From JAFEBO01 sp044221315 (lineage in GTDB: Bacteria; Planctomycetota; Phycisphaerae; Phycisphaerales; UBA1924), in contig JBGAPK010000005.1 in the NCBI GenBank assembly GCA_044221315.1, forward strand, positions 1-64,000: 64,000 nt of DNA. Direction: 5' to 3'. The translations under genes were made by a program, and so were the position numbers. Of this stretch, positions 54,785-60,853 are shown piece by piece. The stretch's first letter is position 1, and each line of letters starts with the position of its first letter. The notes under the pieces were generated by a model, which saw nothing but the letters and a program-made list of their open reading frames with translations, was not told the DNA's origin and searched no databases.

Positions 54785-55459
54785 ATGAAGAATTTCGTTT
54801 TCGCAGGCACCGCAATGATGGCGATCGCGGGATTGGCCCAGGCCGATTTCAGTGAAGGCTTTGAGGGCGCGGCTCCGGGCTGGCAGATCAAGAACGCGAG
54901 CGTTCCGCTCGGCTCCACGACTTGGAGCATCGCCTCCAACTCGACGCCCCCCCCGTTCCTTGCCCACGCCGGCACGCACTTCGCCCAGGCGAACTACAAC
55001 GCCACCGGCAGCGTCGGAACGATCAGCTGCTGGCTCTTCTCGCCCGTTGACACGATCAGCAACGGCGACAAGTTCAGCTTCTGGACCCGCACGGTCTCTG
55101 GCAGTATCTATCCGGACCGCATCAAGGTCCGCCTGAGCAGCAACGGCGCGAGCACGGACACGGGCGCGGGCGCGAACGGCGTGGGCGATTTCGGCAACCT
55201 GCTGCTGGACCTGAATCCGACGTACGACGTCGGCGGCTACCCCGAGGATTGGACGCAGTACACGCTGACCGTCAGCGGCCTCTCGGGCACGGTTTCCGGT
55301 CGCTTCGCCATTCAGTACTACGTTGAGAACGGCGGCGGTCTTGGTGACAACTCGAACTACATCGGTGTGGACGATGTGGACTTCAAGCACATCCCCACCC
55401 CCGGCGCTCTCGCGATGCTCGGACTCGGCGGCTTGGTCGCCGGCCGTCGCCGTCGCTGA
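54785..55459 (+). CDS. Secreted choice-of-anchor-J-like protein with GRRRR tail (2)
   Basis: 224 residues from ATG 54785, preceded by GGGAGAGAG. Signal peptide MKNFVFAGTAMMAIAGLAQA. The mature part begins DFSEGFEGAAPGWQIKN and contains WSIASNSTPPPFLAHAGTHF and DFGNLLLDLNPTYDVGGYP. This is the pattern of choice-of-anchor J / cleaved-adhesin jelly-roll domains ('f.egFe....p.gW...'). The end, PTPGALAMLGLGGLVAGRRRR, is the same type of sorting tail as in the preceding gene. Likely cell-surface or extracellular. Confidence 0.85.
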   Translation: MKNFVFAGTAMMAIAGLAQADFSEGFEGAAPGWQIKNASVPLGSTTWSIASNSTPPPFLAHAGTHFAQANYNATGSVGTISCWLFSPVDTISNGDKFSFWTRTVSGSIYPDRIKVRLSSNGASTDTGAGANGVGDFGNLLLDLNPTYDVGGYPEDWTQYTLTVSGLSGTVSGRFAIQYYVENGGGLGDNSNYIGVDDVDFKHIPTPGALAMLGLGGLVAGRRRR

Positions 55460-55487
55460 ACGCTTGGTTCGAATGCTTGATATTTGG

Positions 55488-55521
55488 CAGGGATCGGCGA
55501 AGGCCGGTCCCTGTTTTTTTT
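55488..55521 (+). terminator. Intrinsic terminator
   Basis: CAGGGATCGGC (55488-55498) pairs with GCCGGTCCCTG (55503-55513) with one G-T wobble and a GAAG loop, followed by eight T residues (55514-55521). Confidence 0.92.
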
Positions 55522-55613
55522 GGCCTCGCGCATGCGTGCCGGCACGAAACAACATTTGCCGGCGACCTCGTTTGCTTCCGCGTACTCCGCGAAGTTGGCC
55601 CGTGGACTTCAAC

Positions 55614-56675
55614 TCAGACCGATACCGCCATGCGCCCAGTCACGCACCGTTCGATCGTCTGGGCTGCTCGGTCCATCATCGGGGCGTCGACGTCGAGGTG
55701 CGTCACGCACCGGATCCGGCGCGGAGCCGTCGCCAGCATCAGCACGTTCTGGGCCTTGAGTTTGTCTGAGAGCTGCTGCGCCGTCAAGGGGACATCCTGA
55801 GCAATATCGAAGTACAGGATGTTGGTCTCGACCGGAGCGAGCGCGATCGAGAGTCCGGGGATATTCGCGATCTGCTCCGCCAGCTTCTTGGCGTTGGCGT
55901 GATCCTCGGCCAGCCTTTGGACATGGTTTTCCATGGCGTACAGCGCCGCCGCGGCCAGCAATCCCACCTGACGCACCATGCCGCCGAACATCTTCTTGAA
56001 TCGCTGCACCCGCAGGATCATCTCGGGCTCGCCCGCGACCGCCGAGCCGACCGGCGCTCCCAGACCCTTGGAAAAACAGCACGAAATCGTGTCGAAGTGC
56101 CGGGCATAGTCCTTCATGGGAACGCCGGTGGCGACATGAGCGTTCCAGAGGCGGGCCCCGTCGAGGTGCAGGCGGAGCTTGTGCTTGCGTGCCTCGGCCG
56201 TCACCCGCTGGATCTGCTCGAGGGGCCAAACTGTGCCGCCGCCCCGGTTGTGCGTGTTCTCGATGGTGAGCAGGCGGGAGTGGGGGAAGTGGTACGCATC
56301 CTGACGCACCAGAGGGGTAACGTCCGCCACGTCGAACAGCCCGCGCGGATTGGCGATCGTGCGGATCATGACTCCCGACAACGCCGCCGGCGCGCCCGTC
56401 TCGTAGTGGATGATGTGCGCGCCGTCCGAACAGATCACCTCGTCGCCCGGCTCGGTGTGGGCGCGGATGGATGTCTGGTTCGCCATCGTTCCCGTGGGCA
56501 CAAAGCACGCCGCGGGCTTGCCGAGCAGGGCCGCAAACTTCTCCTCGAGTTTCCTGACAGTCGGGTCATCCCCCAGCACCTCGTCGCCGACCTCGGCATT
56601 GGCGATCACGCGCCTCATCTCGGGCGTGGGCTTGGTGACGGTGTCTGAACGCAGATCGATGATGGTGTTGTTCAC
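55614..56675 (-). CDS. ltaE: Low-specificity L-threonine aldolase
   Basis: 353 residues from GTG 56675. A PLP fold-I enzyme that splits threonine or allo-threonine into glycine and acetaldehyde. Motifs: IDLRSDTVTKPTPEMR at the start, FVPTGTMANQTSI, ENTHNRGGGTVWPL, LHLDGARLWNAHVATG and the PLP lysine in CCFSKGLGAPVGS. The length is normal. It is alone on the minus strand between a secreted protein and a membrane protein, with no operon partner evident. Confidence 0.93.
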   Translation of the reverse strand: MNNTIIDLRSDTVTKPTPEMRRVIANAEVGDEVLGDDPTVRKLEEKFAALLGKPAACFVPTGTMANQTSIRAHTEPGDEVICSDGAHIIHYETGAPAALSGVMIRTIANPRGLFDVADVTPLVRQDAYHFPHSRLLTIENTHNRGGGTVWPLEQIQRVTAEARKHKLRLHLDGARLWNAHVATGVPMKDYARHFDTISCCFSKGLGAPVGSAVAGEPEMILRVQRFKKMFGGMVRQVGLLAAAALYAMENHVQRLAEDHANAKKLAEQIANIPGLSIALAPVETNILYFDIAQDVPLTAQQLSDKLKAQNVLMLATAPRRIRCVTHLDVDAPMMDRAAQTIERCVTGRMAVSV

Positions 56676-56769
56676 GTCAACATGCTATCGGGGGCTGTTT
56701 CACCGTTCATGGTTGCGGGTAGTGGAAATTCACCAAAAACTCAGAACCTTGTTTCCCAATGAGTTTCCA

Positions 56770-57582
56770 ATGGACATCGCGGCTTCCCACTACCCGGCCC
56801 TTTACGCGGGCTACGGAGCGGCCGTGGGGGCGACGGTCCTGCTCTCGCTTTTCGTCGCCCCGCGTGCCAACCCCAAAGACGGGGGCGCTTCCGCCAACCC
56901 GGCCCGGGCTTTGTGGCCCGCCGTTGGCATGCCCGCCTTCGCACGCCCATGGCTCGAGTTTCTCCTCGCTCTCCTTAGCGTCGGCGCGGTACTGGCCGTT
57001 GGCCAGCTCTACATGCGTGGAATCCGCCTTCCGACAGACGGCCGCCTTGGCTGGCTGATGGAATCGATCAACCAGATCGTGATCTTCTCGCCCGTCCTCG
57101 TCGTCGCGGCACTCCGCAGGCACAGCCTCTCGACGTTCTTCGTCACGCTTGACCGTGCCTGGCTTCGTCTGCTGATCGGCATCAGCCTCGGTTTGGTCGC
57201 CGTTGTCGCATACAGCCTGACGCGTTTCGGCGTGCAAGGTCTGGGGCAAGTGCTCGATTCGATGGCCACGCTCGGGAGTGTGCCGCACGTAGTTCAAGTG
57301 CTCATGGAAGACCTGGTGATCGCCTGCCTGCTCGTGCGTCTGGGGAGTGCCGTCGGCTCGCTCCGTGTCGCCGGGCTGATTGTGATCGTGCTATTCGTTG
57401 CAGCGCACGTACCCGCCCTGATCGCCGGAGGCAAGTTCGACGGCGCCATACTGCTCGATCGGTTCGCGGACGTTGGCGTCGGGGCCATCGTGCTTGGCGG
57501 CCTGCTCCGGACGCGCGATCTCCTCTGGCTCTGGCCGCTCCATTCCTTGATGGACCTCACCCAGTTTGTGCCGACGATGTGA
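56770..57582 (+). CDS. Integral membrane protein, divergent CPBP (CAAX protease-like)
   Basis: 270 residues from ATG 56770, with about seven or eight membrane segments. The second and third CPBP motifs are recognisable: FVAAH (FxxxH) and HSLMD (HxxxN/D). The first motif, normally EExxxR, reads MEDLVIACLLVR, so Glu-Asp replaces Glu-Glu and the Arg is displaced. It is either a divergent intramembrane metal-dependent protease of the Rce1/ABI class or an inactive relative. No bacteriocin or other partner is adjacent. Confidence 0.55.
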   Translation: MDIAASHYPALYAGYGAAVGATVLLSLFVAPRANPKDGGASANPARALWPAVGMPAFARPWLEFLLALLSVGAVLAVGQLYMRGIRLPTDGRLGWLMESINQIVIFSPVLVVAALRRHSLSTFFVTLDRAWLRLLIGISLGLVAVVAYSLTRFGVQGLGQVLDSMATLGSVPHVVQVLMEDLVIACLLVRLGSAVGSLRVAGLIVIVLFVAAHVPALIAGGKFDGAILLDRFADVGVGAIVLGGLLRTRDLLWLWPLHSLMDLTQFVPTM

Positions 57583-57641
57583 TTCGGGTGCGAACGGATG
57601 TTCGGGATGTGCGCCCCCGGACACTCGCCTGCCCAAGTGCC

Positions 57642-57669
57642 GATTCCTGCCAAAGTGGCAAGCGGAATC
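57642..57669 (+). promoter_or_regulatory. Dyad upstream of the sigma-54 promoter
   Basis: GATTCC (57642-57647) and GGAATC (57664-57669) enclose TGCCA-AAG-TGGCA (57648-57660). The element is centred about 90 bases upstream of the -24 box, near -115 from the predicted transcript start. Enhancer-binding proteins of sigma-54 promoters usually bind at about this distance. Confidence 0.5.
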
Positions 57670-57744
57670 GCGGCCCCTGCAAATCTGATGGAGAAGGCGC
57701 CTCAAAAACGCGGCTCGCGGGCACGTTACACCGGACCTTGCGAA

Positions 57745-57760
57745 TGGCACGGTGGTTGCA
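57745..57760 (+). promoter_or_regulatory. Sigma-54 (-24/-12) promoter of hsp20
   Basis: TGGCAC (57745-57750), five bases, TTGCA (57756-57760): a full match to the sigma-54 consensus with exactly ten bases between GG and GC. Transcription should start near 57771, giving a leader of about 48 bases with AAAGGAG before the ATG at 57819. Confidence 0.85.
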
Positions 57761-57818
57761 TTTTCCCTCCGCACGTGCCGGCGTGGGGCCGGGCGTGAGA
57801 AACAAAGGAGAACCATCC

Positions 57819-58289
57819 ATGAACATCACTTTCCGTCGTCGTCCCAGCGAGTTGGCCCAGAACGGCGCGTGCGCCACGGGCCCGATCGGCCTGCCGCTGA
57901 GCCAGTTTTTCAATGACGCGTTCTTCGGCGATCCGTTCGGGGGCGTGCTGACGCCGCCAACGACCGCGATGCCGCTGGATGTGGCCGAGACCGAAACGGC
58001 GTTTATCGTCCGTGCCGATGTGCCCGGCTTCAGGAAGGACCAGGTCTCGATCGAGATTGAGAAGGGGGTCCTCACGCTGCGGGCCGAAGCGACGGAGGAG
58101 AAGACCGAGAGCGAGCCCGAGCATCGCTACCACCGGCGTGAGCGCCGGCTGGAGAGCGTGACGCGTCGGATCGCGCTCCCCGAAGGCGTGCAGGAAGACG
58201 GTATCACGGCCGATCTCGCCGATGGCGTGCTGAGCGTCACGCTGCCCAAGGCGCCGCAGGCCCAGCCCCGCAAGGTGACCATCAAGTAG
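57819..58289 (+). CDS. Small heat-shock protein (Hsp20 / alpha-crystallin family)
   Basis: 156 residues from ATG 57819 with AAAGGAG eight bases upstream. After an N-terminal region with LSQFFNDAFFGDPFGG comes the alpha-crystallin domain: LDVAETETAFIVRADVPGF, VSIEIEKGVLTLRAEATEE, HRRERRLESVTRRIALPEGV and ADLADGVLSVTLPKAP, the last containing the conserved 'A..ngvL.v..pK' element. It binds unfolding proteins as an ATP-independent holdase. A perfect sigma-54 promoter drives it and a strong terminator follows, so it is a single-gene unit. Confidence 0.93.
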   Translation: MNITFRRRPSELAQNGACATGPIGLPLSQFFNDAFFGDPFGGVLTPPTTAMPLDVAETETAFIVRADVPGFRKDQVSIEIEKGVLTLRAEATEEKTESEPEHRYHRRERRLESVTRRIALPEGVQEDGITADLADGVLSVTLPKAPQAQPRKVTIK

Positions 58290-58378
58290 GCCTCTCTGTT
58301 GATGATCGAGCCGCGCTCGCGCGAGCCCGGTGCCCTCCTCACCGGGCCGGTTTGCGCTACACACGCACGCGGTTCTCC

Positions 58379-58411
58379 AGCCCCCGGCGATCCTGCCGGG
58401 GGCTTCTTTTT
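58379..58411 (+). terminator. Intrinsic terminator of hsp20
   Basis: AGCCCCCGGC (58379-58388) pairs perfectly with GCCGGGGGCT (58395-58404) around GATCCT, followed by TCTTTTT (58405-58411). Confidence 0.9.
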
Positions 58412-58418
58412 CGTTGCC

Positions 58419-59786
58419 TTACGCGGACCGGGCCCGCGCCAGGCGTGCCCGGTCGCCCATCTGCCCGAGCAGTCGACGGAATCCCAGCGCTCCGACCGCC
58501 GCCATGCCCGCGCTCACCGCCAGCACCATTGCCGCGGCCGTGGCGCTGATGCCGAGATCGCCGACATGAAGCCCGCCCGCCACCGCGCCGTTGTAAAGAC
58601 CAACGGCGAGAAACGGAGCCGCCAGCCCGCGTACGCCGTTCAGTGTCACATGCGATGCCATGTACTGGCTCGTGTGAGTGGGGGGCGCGAAGTCCACATG
58701 CCCGAGGTTCCACGCCAACGTGCCGCCGCCGTAGGCGATTCCCTGCAGCACCGCCGTGACGTACAGCAACTCGACCCGGTGCAGCAGCACGCCCAGGCAC
58801 GCGACCGAGGCGGAGATCACGAAGATCCACGTCTGGCGCGCCCGGAACCGGACCACGTGCGACCGGTCGAGGTACCTTGCCCAGATTGGGATCGAGAGCG
58901 GCATGACGAGCGCCGTGATCGAGCTGGTGATCAGGATGCTCCGCAGGTAGCCGAGCTGGAACTGGTCCCGCAGAACGATCGTGAGCATCGGGCCAAGCAG
59001 CATGTTGCCCAGGCCCAGGATGAACATCCAGATCATGAACCGCGCCCACATCCCGTCCTTGCGCAGGACGCGAACGACCACCGCCGGACCATGCCAGGGC
59101 TTCATCAGCGGTGCCGCGGCCAATTCGGCCCTGCGCATGTGGCGTTCGCGCCGCACCCGCTGCCGGCGCGTTGCAACAAAGGCCCCGAGGCCCACCGCCG
59201 AGACTGCCAACACCAATGCCGTGTAGTAGTTCGGGTGCTGATTGAGAACAGTGCCCATCACGATGCCCACTATCCCGGCCATGATGTACTGCATGGTCTG
59301 GAAGTTGCCGACGGCCGAGGCGCGGATGCGCCCCGGGTAGTTGGAACGCCACACGGTGGGCCGGAGCGTGATGATCCCCGACCAGCAGATCCGCGCCAGC
59401 ACCGCGAGCGTGACCATCGACACGATCCCCGGCAGGGAAACCGGCACGAACGCCATCAGCGCGATGAGGAGGATCACGGCCAGTTGCAGCAGATTGATGA
59501 GCGGGATCTTCGCCCGGCCATGGCTCAGCCCGGACCAGAAGAAACTCAGGATGTTCGCCAGGTCCGGTGCCGCGAAGAGCAGCGCGACGAAGAAGTTCAG
59601 CCGGTCCGGCTCTACCACGTTCTCGAACCGGCGCTTGGCGATGTTCGAGATCACGCCGCCCTCGACAATCCCGAGCGTGGCGGAAAAGCAGATCGTTGTG
59701 ATCAGTTCGAGCGTGTAAGACCGACGGGCCATCTTCGGGAAGGCGCTCGGAAGAAATGTGCGAAGAAATGAAAAAACCAGGCCCAT
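58419..59786 (-). CDS. Major facilitator superfamily permease
   Basis: 455 residues from ATG 59786 with about 12 hydrophobic segments in two halves, separated by a basic central loop (RRQRVRRERHMRRAEL). Segments such as LNFFVALLFAAPDLANILSFFWSGLSHGRAK and FMIWMFILGLGNMLLGPML fit an MFS fold. The motif between helices 2 and 3 is GLSHGRAK rather than the canonical GxLaDrxGrr, so the subfamily is unclear. No substrate can be inferred. It converges on hsp20, sharing the gap that holds the hsp20 terminator. Confidence 0.75.
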   Translation of the reverse strand: MGLVFSFLRTFLPSAFPKMARRSYTLELITTICFSATLGIVEGGVISNIAKRRFENVVEPDRLNFFVALLFAAPDLANILSFFWSGLSHGRAKIPLINLLQLAVILLIALMAFVPVSLPGIVSMVTLAVLARICWSGIITLRPTVWRSNYPGRIRASAVGNFQTMQYIMAGIVGIVMGTVLNQHPNYYTALVLAVSAVGLGAFVATRRQRVRRERHMRRAELAAAPLMKPWHGPAVVVRVLRKDGMWARFMIWMFILGLGNMLLGPMLTIVLRDQFQLGYLRSILITSSITALVMPLSIPIWARYLDRSHVVRFRARQTWIFVISASVACLGVLLHRVELLYVTAVLQGIAYGGGTLAWNLGHVDFAPPTHTSQYMASHVTLNGVRGLAAPFLAVGLYNGAVAGGLHVGDLGISATAAAMVLAVSAGMAAVGALGFRRLLGQMGDRARLARARSA

Positions 59787-59914
59787 GCGTTCCGTGCGGC
59801 CAATCGCGACCGGTCGTCCGTGAGCGGGATGCTAGCCGCCGGGTCGGCGAGAATGCCCCGTTTCCTGCGCTCGATCGGCCCCGAACATCGGAGAAAACGA
59901 CCTATTCTTGAGCC

Positions 59915-60781
59915 ATGACCACCGCCGCCGCTTCACCCACGCCTTCCTCCCGCGAGCAGCCTTACGTGCTCGGAACGGGCAACGACGAGGCTTTCCGCCT
60001 GGGCCTGCAACACAGGCTCTGGAGCAACGCCGCGTTTGACCTCTGGCTCCGCGCGGGTCTCCAGCCGGGCATGCGAGTTCTGGATCTCGGCTGCGGTCCG
60101 GGGCACGCCACCCTCGACATCGCGCAGATCGTCGGGCAGCAGGGTCGTGTGGTCGGGGTGGACGAGTCGGCCGCGTTCCTGAAGCAGCTCGGCAACGAGG
60201 CCGAGGCACGGCGGTTCAGCAACATCGACCGAGTGCTGGGCGACGCCCAGAAGCTCGATCAATGCCTGCCCTCGCCCGCGACCGACGATTACTTCGACCT
60301 GGCATACACCCGCTGGGTATTCTGCTTCGTCGCGAGCCCCGACGAGATGGTCAAGGGCCTCCGGCGCGTACTGCGCCCCGGCGGCAAGCTTGTCGTCCAG
60401 GACTATTTCAACTACGAGTTCGGCATCACGCTGGCCCCGCGCAAGGAAGCCTTCACCAAGGCCATCAAGGCGGTTGGCCAGTCGTGGCGATCCCGCGGCG
60501 GCAACCCCGACATCATGGGCGAGCTCCCCCGCATCCTCAGGCACCACGGTTTCGAGATCGAACACATGGACGTCCAGCAGCGCATCGCCCGGCCCAACAC
60601 CAGCATGTGGCACTGGCCCTGGACTTTCTTCAATTCGTTCCTCCCCAAGCTCGTCGAGAGCGGCTTTCTTACGCAGGCCGATTCCGACGCGGCACTCAGG
60701 GAGATCGCGGCCATCAGCAACGACGAGACCGCCTTCATGCTCCTGCCGCCGGTCTTTGAACTCATCGCCGTCAAGCAGTAA
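59915..60781 (+). CDS. Class I SAM-dependent methyltransferase (UbiE/Methyltransf_11 type)
   Basis: 288 residues. Motif I is VLDLGCGPGHATLDIA (about residues 52-67), the acidic end of strand 2 is RVVGVDESAAFL, and the motif II/III region is YFDLAYTRWVFCFVASPDEMVKGLRRVLRPGGKLVVQDYF. The C-terminal half (residues 180-288) is helical and may close over the substrate. The acceptor is unknown; lipid, quinone or small-molecule substrates are all possible for this subgroup. The downstream hairpin terminator is shared with the convergent dockerin gene. Confidence 0.85.
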   Translation: MTTAAASPTPSSREQPYVLGTGNDEAFRLGLQHRLWSNAAFDLWLRAGLQPGMRVLDLGCGPGHATLDIAQIVGQQGRVVGVDESAAFLKQLGNEAEARRFSNIDRVLGDAQKLDQCLPSPATDDYFDLAYTRWVFCFVASPDEMVKGLRRVLRPGGKLVVQDYFNYEFGITLAPRKEAFTKAIKAVGQSWRSRGGNPDIMGELPRILRHHGFEIEHMDVQQRIARPNTSMWHWPWTFFNSFLPKLVESGFLTQADSDAALREIAAISNDETAFMLLPPVFELIAVKQ

Positions 60782-60786
60782 AACAA

Positions 60787-60817
60787 CAACCCCCCGGCCG
60801 AACGGACCGGGGGGTTG
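60787..60817. terminator. Bidirectional hairpin terminator
   Basis: CAACCCCCCGG (60787-60797) pairs perfectly with CCGGGGGGTTG (60807-60817). On the minus strand the stem is followed by TTGTTTT, suiting the dockerin protein gene; on the plus strand no T-run follows. It lies between the convergent stops at 60781 and 60854. Confidence 0.75.
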
Positions 60818-60853
60818 CAGAAGAAACAGCCTTCCGACTGCCCGCGAGTTGTA

